DNA of 64,000 nucleotides from Paenibacillus peoriae KCTC 3763 (GTDB lineage Bacteria; Bacillota; Bacilli; Paenibacillales; Paenibacillaceae): NCBI RefSeq assembly GCF_000236805.1, contig NZ_AGFX01000012.1, forward strand, positions 310,001 to 374,000. Reading direction: 5' to 3'. Below the pieces are notes generated by a model that was not told the origin of the DNA, made no database searches, and saw only the letters and a list, made by a program, of their open reading frames with translations. A program made the translations under genes and the position numbers. Of this stretch, positions 44,788 to 53,308 are shown one piece after another. Each line of letters begins with the position of its first letter. Position 1 is the stretch's first letter.

Positions 44788-45654
44788 CTAATGGGAGGTC
44801 CGCAGCCACTTGAACTGCAGGGCGACAACAGTTAGCGTAATCAGCAGCAAAATGACCATAATCGCGTACGATCTACCCATATCGGAATATAGAAAAGCGT
44901 TATTGAAGCTTTCAAGCATCAGCACATTCGTACTGTTTTCAGGCCCGCCTTTGGTCAAAATGTACATCGGTGAAAACAGCAGGAAATTCGCCGTCGTCAC
45001 GGCCACGACGATAAAGGTGAGCGGGCGTTTCATAAGCGGAAGGATCACATGGATAAATTGCTTCCAGCGGCTCGCTCCGTCCAGAGAGGAGGCCTCAAGC
45101 AGCGAACCGGGAATCTCCTGAAGACCGGCCAGCAGGAACAGCGCCCAGTAGCCAACACCCTTCCATGACGCAATCGCGATAATGGAGCCGAGCGCCTGGG
45201 TGCTGCTGCCCAAAAACGGCTGTGGGTTCAGTCCCAGCGCAACCAGAATCGAATTCACGACGCCTTGTTCGGGGCTGAGCATAATGTTCCATAAGACGCA
45301 GGCGGTCGGGACAGATACGGCGACAGGTACGAAATGAATGCCGCGAAAGAAAGCTATCCGCTTGATTTTCGTATTTAACAGCATCGCCAGTGCGAAGGCC
45401 AGCACAATTTGCAGCGGGTTAATGATCAGATTGAACACCAGCGTCACCTTCAGTGAATTCCAGAACACGGGGTCTACGAACAAGGATTGGTAGTTCTGCA
45501 ATCCGACGAAGCTTTTTTCGCCTGTAAAAAATTGTGTCGTGTATAGGCTTTGCACTAAAGCACTGAAGATGGGATACAGCTTAAACAGAAACAGCCCGGC
45601 AAGGGTAGGCAGCAGAAAGAGCAGGATCGAGCCAATATTATTTTTCAGTTTCAT
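44788..45654 (-). CDS. Carbohydrate ABC transporter permease, MalF-like (CUT1)
   Basis: A 288-residue six-helix permease. The EAA loop is LLEASSLDGASRWKQFIHVILPLMKR. The start ATG 45654 follows AAAGGTG. It sits between the binding-protein gene and the second permease gene, and forms the translocation pore with it. Confidence 0.9.
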   Translation of the reverse strand: MKLKNNIGSILLFLLPTLAGLFLFKLYPIFSALVQSLYTTQFFTGEKSFVGLQNYQSLFVDPVFWNSLKVTLVFNLIINPLQIVLAFALAMLLNTKIKRIAFFRGIHFVPVAVSVPTACVLWNIMLSPEQGVVNSILVALGLNPQPFLGSSTQALGSIIAIASWKGVGYWALFLLAGLQEIPGSLLEASSLDGASRWKQFIHVILPLMKRPLTFIVVAVTTANFLLFSPMYILTKGGPENSTNVLMLESFNNAFLYSDMGRSYAIMVILLLITLTVVALQFKWLRTSH

Positions 45655-45762
45655 ACATTCACCTTTTGCAGCAATCAGATTCAGGATCAGGAAGGACCGC
45701 TGGCATCCTCTTGGAGGAAAAAAGGGGGAACCGGGCTCAGCCTTTCGTTCCCCCGAATGCGG

Positions 45763-47103
45763 TTAATTTGCTGCTACACCCTTATATTTTTTCAATTGGT
45801 TATCGATGACGTTGACGGCATCATTCAGTGCTTTTTGCGGATCGGCACCGTTTTTCATATCTTCAAACGCTTTGTTCATATTCTTTTCCCATTCCAGGTA
45901 ACCGGGCGTTTTGGGACGGGAAACGGCAGTTTCGCGTGATTCCTTGGCAGCAATACGGATGACATTGTCAGGGAACTGCTTATATTTCGGATCGGTGTCG
46001 ATGGAATTAAGCAGGTCGATCTGTGGAGGCAGCGTGCCTCCTTCTTCAAACAGGATTTTTGCTCCTTCACCCAGTGTCAGAAATTCAATGAACTTGGCGG
46101 ATGCCTCTTTGTGCTCGGAATATTTGGAGATACCCACGTTCCATGCCCCGGTTGGCGTGGCTACTTTCTGACCTGCGAAATACGGATGCAGGGTAACGCC
46201 AAAGTTCAAGCCGGAATCTCTGATCTTCGGCATATTCTGGTTGGTGGACACGAACATCGCCACTTTGCCGGATGTAAAATAGTCGATGGATTCTTCTTTT
46301 TTGATTTTCGGGCTGACTTTGTCCTTGTTGAACAGGTCCGCGTAAAATTGGAAGGCCTTCACGGCCTCCGGCGAATTCGAATAGCCACTGGACACCAGTC
46401 CGTCGTCGCTGAGCATTTTGGCACCCAGGCTATCCGACAGGGCCAAAAGCTGGTACGCTTTGTCCACCTGCTCAAAGGAAAACCCGTATACGTTATCCGA
46501 AGTCAGCTTTTTCGCCAAATCCTGGACTTCCTCCCACGTCATACGCTTGTCAGCGTCCGGGAAAGGAATACCTTTCTTTTTAAAAATATCTTTATTATAG
46601 TAAAGCACCTGACTGGAGCTGTTCATAGGCGCGGCCATGAGCTCGTCTTTGTACGACACCGTCTCCACTGCGGATTTCGTCCATTTGGCCTTGGCGTCGG
46701 CTGGGATCAGAGAATCCAGCGGCTCCAGATAGCCTTTCACGGAATAGTTCATGACCAGCGGGGTATCGACAAACATCACGTCCAAATCCTTGGCTTTGGA
46801 ACTGAGCTTGATTTCGATCGTTTCTGTCAATTGGTCAATCGGAACGAGATTCATTTTGACTTTGATGTTCGGATTTTGCTGTTCAAAAGCTTCAACCACC
46901 TTCGTGAGCGGCTTCTCGTAATTGGAGTAGGCCTCAAATGAAATCTCCGTTACTGCCGAAGGGCTGGAGGAGCCTTGCCCGTTCGAGCTTACAGAATCTG
47001 CAGATGTGCCCGCTCCCTGCGAACAGCCTGTAAAAAGGACGGCTGCCGCCAGCATAGGCGCACACCAGGTGGCAAAGCGTTTTGCCGGTTGTTTGGAAAT
47101 CAT
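45763..47103 (-). CDS. Extracellular solute-binding lipoprotein (CUT1)
   Basis: A 446-residue binding protein with a lipoprotein signal: basic start, hydrophobic core and lipobox LFTGC (Cys about residue 26), so it is anchored outside the membrane. The mature part has the family 1 binding-protein pattern, including the AMPMNSSSQVLYYNKDIFKKKGI-like block in the middle. Substrate is unknown; family members bind sugars, but the adjacent nucleoside hydrolase makes a nucleoside or ribosyl compound plausible. ATG follows GAGGTGG. Confidence 0.9.
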   Translation of the reverse strand: MISKQPAKRFATWCAPMLAAAVLFTGCSQGAGTSADSVSSNGQGSSSPSAVTEISFEAYSNYEKPLTKVVEAFEQQNPNIKVKMNLVPIDQLTETIEIKLSSKAKDLDVMFVDTPLVMNYSVKGYLEPLDSLIPADAKAKWTKSAVETVSYKDELMAAPMNSSSQVLYYNKDIFKKKGIPFPDADKRMTWEEVQDLAKKLTSDNVYGFSFEQVDKAYQLLALSDSLGAKMLSDDGLVSSGYSNSPEAVKAFQFYADLFNKDKVSPKIKKEESIDYFTSGKVAMFVSTNQNMPKIRDSGLNFGVTLHPYFAGQKVATPTGAWNVGISKYSEHKEASAKFIEFLTLGEGAKILFEEGGTLPPQIDLLNSIDTDPKYKQFPDNVIRIAAKESRETAVSRPKTPGYLEWEKNMNKAFEDMKNGADPQKALNDAVNVIDNQLKKYKGVAAN

Positions 47104-47159
47104 GTACGTTCCACCTCGATTTATGATTTAACGATTTATGATTTAAAGAGTATGCTTTT

Positions 47160-48074
47160 CTAAAGCAGGGCTTTATCCCGCAAAAACAATCTGTGGTTCA
47201 GCAGTTCAAAAAAACGGGCAATATCAACCTCAAGCGCTGTTTCCACATTCCCGTCTGTACACGCCTCGGCGATCGTTTGTCCGGAAAATTCTCCGCGTTC
47301 ATACTGGACCCGGATATCCATCCGTTTGGTGCGGATCAATGTAGGGTCGATGAGCACGGCGATGGCGAGCGGGTCGCACATATACGAAAAATCTCGCTGC
47401 ATGTAGTCCATAAAATCATGCATCATCCGCACAAGGGTTCCCGCCAGCGGAGTTCCGCTGGTCCCCATGAGGTCAGCTTCTTCCCTGGAAAATACGGCTT
47501 GCCGGGTCACGTCCAGACCAAGCATCAGGATGGGCGCGCCGCTTGAAAAAACAATCGCTGCCGCTTCCGGATCGCATTGGATATTATGCTCGACAGGGGA
47601 CAAGTCGCTGCCGTTAGGAGCAAGACGGGTAACGCCGCCCATCATGACAATCTGTTTCACACACTCGGCAATACGGGGCTCCCGGATCATGGCCGCCGCA
47701 ACGTTCGTATGCGGACCGATCATGACAAGCGTAATTTCTCCAGGATGCTCCATTACAGTCTGCACGATGAAATCGACCGCATGCCTGTCAAACTCGCTTC
47801 CGCTTTCTTCCAGATGCATGCCTTTTCCCTCGATTCCTGCTCTGAGTAGCGGACGGTTGCGCAGGAGCGGTAATTCGATCCCGGGACATACCGGGATATG
47901 CCCGGCTCCGCACAGATCCAGTACTTTTTGCGCAATTTGCGCGCGGGTTCGGACTTTTCCGTAGACGGTGGTGATGCCTTCAATACGGATTTCCGTTGAT
48001 TTAAGAGCGAGGGCGAGCGCCACCGCATCGTCCGCGTTGGTTCCGATATCCGTATCCAAAATAATTCTCGACAA
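47160..48074 (-). CDS. Inosine-uridine preferring nucleoside hydrolase family protein
   Basis: A 304-residue Ca2+-dependent N-ribohydrolase. The calcium-binding aspartates are in ILDTDIGTNADDAVAL, and further blocks MIGPHTNVAAAMIREP and NIQCDPEAA with VEHN just before are diagnostic. It would split nucleosides into base and ribose in the cytoplasm. The start is a TTG with only a weak site. It is 39 bases downstream of the Crp-type regulator gene and 56 bases upstream of the binding-protein gene, so uptake, cleavage and control appear linked. Confidence 0.9.
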   Translation of the reverse strand: MSRIILDTDIGTNADDAVALALALKSTEIRIEGITTVYGKVRTRAQIAQKVLDLCGAGHIPVCPGIELPLLRNRPLLRAGIEGKGMHLEESGSEFDRHAVDFIVQTVMEHPGEITLVMIGPHTNVAAAMIREPRIAECVKQIVMMGGVTRLAPNGSDLSPVEHNIQCDPEAAAIVFSSGAPILMLGLDVTRQAVFSREEADLMGTSGTPLAGTLVRMMHDFMDYMQRDFSYMCDPLAIAVLIDPTLIRTKRMDIRVQYERGEFSGQTIAEACTDGNVETALEVDIARFFELLNHRLFLRDKALL

Positions 48075-48113
48075 TGGATTCCACTACTTTCTCTGTTTGA
48101 TACCTGTAAAAGG

Positions 48114-48800
48114 TCAATTCATGCCGCCGGCACCGAATATCGCTTGTACATTGTGAAGCACAATATGCTTCCGGTCATAGCTGATGATGCCCTGGGCCTT
48201 CCATTTGCTCAGCAATTCCGAGACCGTCTGCCGGCTGCATCCAATCATGTTGGATATTTCCTCATGGTTCAGTACCAGGTCGATTCTGGAATCGCCATCG
48301 CCAACAGGCGTGCCCAATTGCTGGAGAAGCCAGGCGAGCCTCCACGGCACAGGCTTGGAAATCAGCAGTTCAACCGTACTTTGATGATGAATAAGCCGAT
48401 CGGTCATCGTATACAGGATGTCGCTCATGACCTCATGGTCTGAATGGATTTTTTCCTGAATGATGGCCGCGTCAAGCACCCAAATCTGGCTGTCGTGCAG
48501 ACACTGAGCGTAGCAGGGATGATTTTGCCCCAGGACAATTTCCGCTAGCCCAAAGGCGTCCCCGGTTTTTCGGATGAAAAAGGTTACATCCCGTCCTTCC
48601 TCGGTAAATTGGCATACCTTGAGCAGTCCGTTTTCGATGAAATAGGAGCCGACAGGAACGCTTCCTTTGGTAAAGACAAACGAGCCTTTCGGGAACCTCC
48701 GCAAGGTTCCGTATTTGCGGTGCAGGGCATACACGGAATCGATGGAGCGCTTCGGCGCTTTCGGCCCGGAAGATACAGTCTTTGCCGCTAAATCAAGCAT
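48114..48800 (-). CDS. Crp/Fnr family transcriptional regulator
   Basis: A 228-residue protein with an N-terminal cyclic-nucleotide-like beta-roll (residues about 25-130, KGSFVFTKGSVPVGSYFIENG) and a C-terminal winged HTH with NHEEISNMIGCSRQTVSELL. No Fnr-type cysteine cluster is visible. ATG 48800 has GGAGG 11 bases upstream; the GTG at 48818 has none. First gene of a five-gene leftward run and probably its regulator; ligand unknown. Confidence 0.88.
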   Translation of the reverse strand: MLDLAAKTVSSGPKAPKRSIDSVYALHRKYGTLRRFPKGSFVFTKGSVPVGSYFIENGLLKVCQFTEEGRDVTFFIRKTGDAFGLAEIVLGQNHPCYAQCLHDSQIWVLDAAIIQEKIHSDHEVMSDILYTMTDRLIHHQSTVELLISKPVPWRLAWLLQQLGTPVGDGDSRIDLVLNHEEISNMIGCSRQTVSELLSKWKAQGIISYDRKHIVLHNVQAIFGAGGMN

Positions 48801-49119
48801 TGCCGCATCCGCCTCCACTTCTGCACACCAAGCGCAGCCTGGCTGCTTTCATCGACGAACCCAAGCCCAGTATAAGAGAAAAAACAATATGATTCTGTCG
48901 GCTACCCGACAGTAATGTGTGAAGTTGCAGCATACTTTTCAGCCCCCCACTATCTTGATTTGGCACCACTAAGTATGCAGGAGGACGTTGCGGAATATGT
49001 TATGCGGACGTTAAAGTTTGTAAAACCGAGGTTTTAGCGGCCGTTCTTTGTTTGCGAATAAGGGTACGGTGCCTGGAAGTGGCGAGTTCTTGCCATTATA
49101 GTGAAGGATGTTTTATATA

Positions 49120-49156
49120 ACAGACCAAAACTTTATTATCGTTTTGGTCTGTTTTT
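49120..49156 (+). terminator. Isolated intrinsic terminator
   Basis: ACAGACCAAAAC and GTTTTGGTCTGT form a 12-bp stem with a 9-base loop, followed by TTTTG. No gene clearly ends here. The 489-base gap 48801-49289 holds this hairpin, the Crp-gene promoter region and a 40-codon frame at 48915-49037 that I do not trust. Confidence 0.7.
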
Positions 49157-49289
49157 GTTGATGATCCCATCAAGTATGCATTGAATACATGAAAACGATC
49201 TATGTCGAGATGCACTCACGGCAGGATCGTTTTATAATAGTATTATATGGATTGTGAAGAACGGGATATAGAAACGAGGTAACTTTCGT

Positions 49290-50285
49290 ATGGAATTACA
49301 GGACCAACCCATCAGAGGAAGATTTGCTCCAACACCATCGGGATGGATACACTTGGGAAACGCCCGCACCGCGTTGTTATCATGGCTGCACGTTCGTTCC
49401 CTGGGTGGAACCTATATTTTACGTATCGAGGACATTGATATGACACGGGCTCGCAGCCCTCTGGCTCAGGGAATTATGGAAGATTTGCGCTGGATCGGTC
49501 TGGAATGGGACGAAGGACCGGATATAGGCGGCCCCTACGGTCCCTACACCCAAAGCGAGCGACTGGAACGCTTCCAGGCTGCATTGGAGAAACTACAGGG
49601 GCAGGATTTGCTGTACCCTTGTTTTTGCAGCCGAGCGGACATTTTGGCCGCCGCCAGTGCTCCGCATGGACTGTCTGGTGAAGGACCAGCCTATTCAGGA
49701 ACGTGTCGCAGTCTTAGCCCTCAGGAAGCAAAGGCCAAATCACAATATAAGCTCCCGTCACTTCGGTTTAAAGTACCGCAACATTCGGATGCAGTGATTT
49801 CATTTCATGATCAGGTAGCAGGTCATGCGGTCTTCGGCGCCAGGGATGGAGGCGATTTTATCGTTAAACGGGCAGACGGCATGTTCTCCTATCAGCTGGC
49901 TGTCGTTGTCGACGATGCCGACATGCAGATCACCGACGTGCTGCGCGGGTACGATCTGCTCGATTCCACACCCCGTCAGCTATTGCTATACCAGACGTTG
50001 GGCTTGCAGCCGCCACGCTTCGCACACGTTCCCCTCGTCTTGGGGCCTGACGGACGAAGGCTCGCCAAACGGCACGGCGGAGTAGCACTCCGGGCCATGC
50101 GTCGGCAGGGAATCACACCGGAAGCGGTCATTGGCTGGCTCGCCTATTTTTCCGGGTTGCTGGATTCTCCCGCGCCTGTGAAGGCTGTGGATTTGGTCCA
50201 GGGTTTTCATTTGGACAAGCTGCCCAAGGAGCCAGTCATCCTTACGAAGCAATTTCTCAGAAAGCTGTCTGCTTTGCAGCGTTAA
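49290..50285 (+). CDS. gluQ: Glutamyl-Q tRNA(Asp) synthetase
   Basis: A 331-residue paralogue of the glutamyl-tRNA synthetase catalytic domain that attaches glutamate to queuosine in tRNA-Asp. The class I motifs are APTPSGWIHLGNARTAL (HIGH-like) and RRLAKRHGGV (KMSKS-like); a zinc site is suggested by CFCSRAD and a later CRS. The absence of an anticodon-binding domain separates it from GltX. ATG follows a GAGGTAAC box. Single-gene unit, convergent with the next gene. Confidence 0.93.
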   Translation: MELQDQPIRGRFAPTPSGWIHLGNARTALLSWLHVRSLGGTYILRIEDIDMTRARSPLAQGIMEDLRWIGLEWDEGPDIGGPYGPYTQSERLERFQAALEKLQGQDLLYPCFCSRADILAAASAPHGLSGEGPAYSGTCRSLSPQEAKAKSQYKLPSLRFKVPQHSDAVISFHDQVAGHAVFGARDGGDFIVKRADGMFSYQLAVVVDDADMQITDVLRGYDLLDSTPRQLLLYQTLGLQPPRFAHVPLVLGPDGRRLAKRHGGVALRAMRRQGITPEAVIGWLAYFSGLLDSPAPVKAVDLVQGFHLDKLPKEPVILTKQFLRKLSALQR

Positions 50286-50316
50286 CGCTGTTATCGACGA
50301 TAGTGCTCAAGCATAC

Positions 50317-50342
50317 GGGCAAGGGCATTTCGCCCTTTGCCC
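50317..50342. terminator. Hairpin between convergent gluQ and DUF1992 genes
   Basis: GGGCAAGGGC and GCCCTTTGCCC form a 10-11 bp stem with one wobble and a short loop. There is no T-run on either strand, so it is a candidate only. Confidence 0.5.
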
Positions 50343-50351
50343 CTGTCGCTC

Positions 50352-50726
50352 CTATTCCTCCAACCGCTTGCGCACAGCCGACTCATATTCATAAAATACA
50401 GACGAAATATTCAGTCCTCTTTCCTCCAGCAGCATGCGGAGACGAAGTGATTTTTCAGTCAGCCTGCGACTAATCCGCTGTTGCTCTCCTGCCTCATGAC
50501 AAGCATGAAGCAGATCACGCAGCTGGACACATTCCTTTTGCAGCTGAAGCTCCTCTGGTAAAATGCCGGCATTTTTCAGCAGCTTGTACGACATACGCAG
50601 CTCCTCCGGGACATGTGACAAATCCTCGATCACCAGCGGCTTGCCCGCTCCAGGCAAATGATCGAACTCGCCTTTCGCCATCGCCTCCGCAATCTTCTGC
50701 TCAGCCATTCTGGAGAACATTCCCAT
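50352..50726 (-). CDS. DUF1992 (DnaJ homologue subfamily C member 28-like) protein
   Basis: A 124-residue protein with the family block AEQKIAEAMAKGEFDHLPGAGKPL near the N-terminus and a helical, Arg- and Glu-rich remainder. Function is unestablished. ATG 50726 is chosen over ATG 50738 because the AGGAG box is only 3 bases from the latter. Confidence 0.82.
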   Translation of the reverse strand: MGMFSRMAEQKIAEAMAKGEFDHLPGAGKPLVIEDLSHVPEELRMSYKLLKNAGILPEELQLQKECVQLRDLLHACHEAGEQQRISRRLTEKSLRLRMLLEERGLNISSVFYEYESAVRKRLEE

Positions 50727-50896
50727 AGATCCATCCACTCCTGTATCTGCATTTACAGCATTCGTTCTGCTCTACTGCATATTAGTATGGCTAACAGCCT
50801 ATATGTACCATTCTATTTAATAAAAAAACAGGTTCCTTTGCCACTGTACCATACGATCATTAGGATGTCCTGCATCGATGGGGGGAGAAAGAGGGA

Positions 50897-51091
50897 TTAT
50901 TCTTCAAGTCCAAGCAATTCTGATACTAGCTTTCTATATTTTTTGGCCTTACGTGTTCCGTGAATGAGATTGGACAAGCGGCTGGGAGGAATATGATATG
51001 TATCGCAAAATGTTCTCTGATCTAATTGTTTCTCGACTAGCTTTTGTTTGATTTTCCAGCCAAAAGGGGTTACCGCATAGCGTTTTTTCAA
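50897..51091 (-). CDS. Small HTH (XRE-like) protein, 64 aa
   Basis: A 64-residue basic protein that is little more than a helix-turn-helix: TPFGWKIKQKLVEKQLDQRTF followed by CDTYHIPPSRLSNLIHGTRK. TTG 51091 is 7 bases after GGAGGT; another TTG precedes it directly. Resembles small phage-type repressors. Target unknown. It lies next to a Spo0E-like gene and an AloR module. Confidence 0.72.
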   Translation of the reverse strand: MKKRYAVTPFGWKIKQKLVEKQLDQRTFCDTYHIPPSRLSNLIHGTRKAKKYRKLVSELLGLEE

Positions 51092-51175
51092 CAACGTTAC
51101 CTCCAATTATGTTTTTTTCAAAGAATAGGAATGGGGTTTGCGTTCTTCCTTTAATAGCACCAAGGCACTCACTAG

Positions 51176-51343
51176 CTAAGATTTCAATTTGCATGTTTGG
51201 TATTGATTTAATAAATTATCCAGCTTCCTGGATTGTTCAATCACTTTGGGGTGCGTTAAAAATCCGTATTTCTTCTGGACTTGATACAGTCTTTTTCTGG
51301 CCCGTTCGACACAAAGTAAAGTCATACCTGAATTCATCAGCAT
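51176..51343 (-). CDS. Spo0E family aspartyl-phosphate phosphatase
   Basis: A 53-55 residue, two-helix protein with the family signature in KVIEQSRKLDNLLNQY (S-Q-E-L-D-like motif, here S-R-K-L-D). Spo0E-type proteins remove phosphate from Spo0A~P and delay sporulation. ATG 51343 is 4 bases and ATG 51337 is 10 bases after AGGAGG; either could be used. The open frame upstream to 51481 lacks homology. Being beside a peptide-sensing regulator fits control of sporulation timing. Confidence 0.75.
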   Translation of the reverse strand: MLMNSGMTLLCVERARKRLYQVQKKYGFLTHPKVIEQSRKLDNLLNQYQTCKLKS

Positions 51344-51413
51344 GATTCCTCCTTCTGTGTCATATCTTAATGCAAAACGGCAAGTTTTGGATTTTTTAAA
51401 AATTTGCTTGAAG

Positions 51414-51450
51414 ACAAAAAAAGCGCTTCTGAAGCATTCCAGAAGCACTA
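51414..51450 (-). terminator. Intrinsic terminator after the aloR-aloP module
   Basis: AGCGCTTCTG and CAGAAGCACT form a 10-bp stem with one mismatch; the minus strand runs into seven T. It separates the aloR-aloP unit from the Spo0E-like gene. Confidence 0.8.
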
Positions 51451-51561
51451 TTTGGCGGTTTATGTTTATTATCAATTCCATCCAAGCTACTCTATGATAT
51501 ACTTGCCCAACATTACCCGCGAAACCGTAAGGTTAGTAAGTGCTTTTTCTTACTTTCCCGT

Positions 51562-51684
51562 TTAAGCGCCTCCAATGGTATCGTGAAGCTGAATTCTTTG
51601 GTGCTGGTTATAAGCATGATTAGGTATAGCCACGATAAGCAAAAAGCTAGCTGCGACGATCAGAAGGACCATTTTTCTCAACAT
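51562..51684 (-). CDS. AloP-like signalling peptide precursor, 40 aa
   Basis: A 40-codon frame on the minus strand overlapping the last 38 bases of aloR in another frame, exactly the AimR-AimP and AloR-AloP layout. The product has a basic start (MLRK), a hydrophobic core of about 17 residues, an AxA-like region near residue 24 and a C-terminal tail ending HDTIGGA. Mature AimP peptides are C-terminal hexapeptides ending in -RGA, so a -GGA ending fits the family. AAAGGTGTGG serves as binding site. Followed by the terminator at 51414-51450. Confidence 0.78.
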   Translation of the reverse strand: MLRKMVLLIVAASFLLIVAIPNHAYNQHQRIQLHDTIGGA

Positions 51685-53062
51685 TGTCTAACCACACCTT
51701 TTCAATAAGATTTAGAAACTGTACCTTTGTTTCAGGAGCTACATTCATTCTGAAATGTAAGAATAATCCCATGCAGTTTATAAAATAAGTTTCATTATTT
51801 ATTATATGTGACTTTAGCATTGCATACATCAAGTGTTTAAAGCCAACGTTATACATCCCTCGATACAAATAGTAATAAGCTAACTCGTATCCAAGACGTG
51901 CAAACTGTTCTGGTATCACTTGTTGGGTATACATATCAGCTGATGGGTTCTGCTGGGCAAAAAAATCAATCTTCGTTTTAAAATTCAAGAGTATATCATC
52001 TACATCTATGTTATATTGGTTTGCCGCCATCATAACATTCAACAGTTTTGTAACCATTTCTTTTTCAGTTTCATCTGGCGATGCAGCAATATAATTAACA
52101 TAATCGTTTAGCACACTTAAATCTCCAGATAAAAGTTTGTATGTGTAAATATTACCTTCTGACCAATCTTTGAACAAGCTAACCCAGTGTTGAGTACCCT
52201 CGTCCGTATCCAAGACCCAATCTAAATTAGCGTAGGCGTATGTACATTGTAATGCCTGCTCATAATCGCCTTTAGCTTCATATACACTGGCACACAGTAA
52301 GTCGGCATAAGTGATATACACAAACAAGGGACGACTTAGCTTCTTTTCAGATTTGTCACGCTCTCGCTTATTCTGCTGATACTTCATCGAATATTGAATT
52401 TCCGCTTTATTTCTCATTTTGCGAGCTGTCGTATCAAGTCTGTCCCATAAGCGCAAAGATCGATACACGTTCGTCAAATCTTTTAACGCATCTAGCTGAT
52501 CTATTTCATCCAGACGTTCCACGAAAGGTTCAAACAGTGTGGCTGCCTTGAGATTAAGGCTTTGATCATTTCCAATTTGAATAGTAAACAGACGATACTG
52601 ACAGAATGCCAAGCGCTCGGAGTGCTGGTACTTTTCTCCTTCAGCCACACTCTCATAGAGCAGCAGTGCAGCAGCATGTCGTTCCTGTGCAAATAATGCT
52701 TCTGCAATGTCAAATAGTCTGGAAGAATACAATAGCTTGTCCATAATGGCTCCAACAATTCGCTTTATCGCATTCATCTTGTCCAGCTCCGCGCAACGAT
52801 ATAACAACGGCTCAATTCGGCGCATATTGGGGGAACGGTTAATGATGTAGTTTTCTATGTAAAGGCCGTAAAAGTAGCCTTCCGGTAAGCCCATTGCCAA
52901 AGTAATTCGGTCAAGCTGCTGCACGGAAACAGGACGATGCTGAGTAATCCAATTACTAAGTGTTCTTTGATGAACCCCAGAATTTTCCGCAAATTGACCC
53001 AGTGTTATATCATTTTGCTTTAAATAATCCTCAAACTCCGCCGAAACCGTAGGTGTATGCAT
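51647..53062 (-). CDS. AloR/AimR-like peptide-sensing transcriptional regulator
   Basis: A 471-residue RRNPP-type regulator. The N-terminal HTH is clear (DYLKQNDITLGQFAENSGV, then QRTLSNWI), followed by about 400 residues of TPR-like helices, the architecture of AimR of SPbeta phages and of the AloR receptors known from Paenibacillus polymyxa. It should bind DNA and change activity when its peptide, encoded by the overlapping gene, is re-imported. ATG 53062 follows GGTGG; a GTG lies just upstream. Adjacent Spo0E-like and CRISPR genes could be regulated by it, but this is speculation. Confidence 0.8.
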   Translation of the reverse strand: MHTPTVSAEFEDYLKQNDITLGQFAENSGVHQRTLSNWITQHRPVSVQQLDRITLAMGLPEGYFYGLYIENYIINRSPNMRRIEPLLYRCAELDKMNAIKRIVGAIMDKLLYSSRLFDIAEALFAQERHAAALLLYESVAEGEKYQHSERLAFCQYRLFTIQIGNDQSLNLKAATLFEPFVERLDEIDQLDALKDLTNVYRSLRLWDRLDTTARKMRNKAEIQYSMKYQQNKRERDKSEKKLSRPLFVYITYADLLCASVYEAKGDYEQALQCTYAYANLDWVLDTDEGTQHWVSLFKDWSEGNIYTYKLLSGDLSVLNDYVNYIAASPDETEKEMVTKLLNVMMAANQYNIDVDDILLNFKTKIDFFAQQNPSADMYTQQVIPEQFARLGYELAYYYLYRGMYNVGFKHLMYAMLKSHIINNETYFINCMGLFLHFRMNVAPETKVQFLNLIEKVWLDNVEKNGPSDRRS

Positions 53063-53308
53063 CAAGTCATAACCACCCTTCACATAAAAATCCCATAATT
53101 TTAAAATTCATCCTCTATTCTTCTCCATAATTCACCACCTGTCAATATTTTATGCAAACAATGTTCGAAAAAAAAGTTAAGCATGATTTATGCATTAGTG
53201 GACTTGATGGGACGAGTAACAGGAATGAAATTGGATTATCCAAGTAATAAGCTTTACATACTACAAAGTGCGGCTTATCGTGCAATGATTCGACAATATG
53301 TCCGTAAA

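Noticed and set aside
43884-44813. 309-codon frame antisense to the MalG-like permease
   Set aside because: Low-complexity basic product; the permease frame on the other strand has all family motifs.
48915-49037. 40-codon rightward frame before the isolated terminator
   Set aside because: No ribosome binding site and no family resemblance; could at most be a relic.
53183-53308. Short rightward frame between aloR and array 1
   Set aside because: No ribosome binding site, and it only stays open by running into CRISPR repeats.
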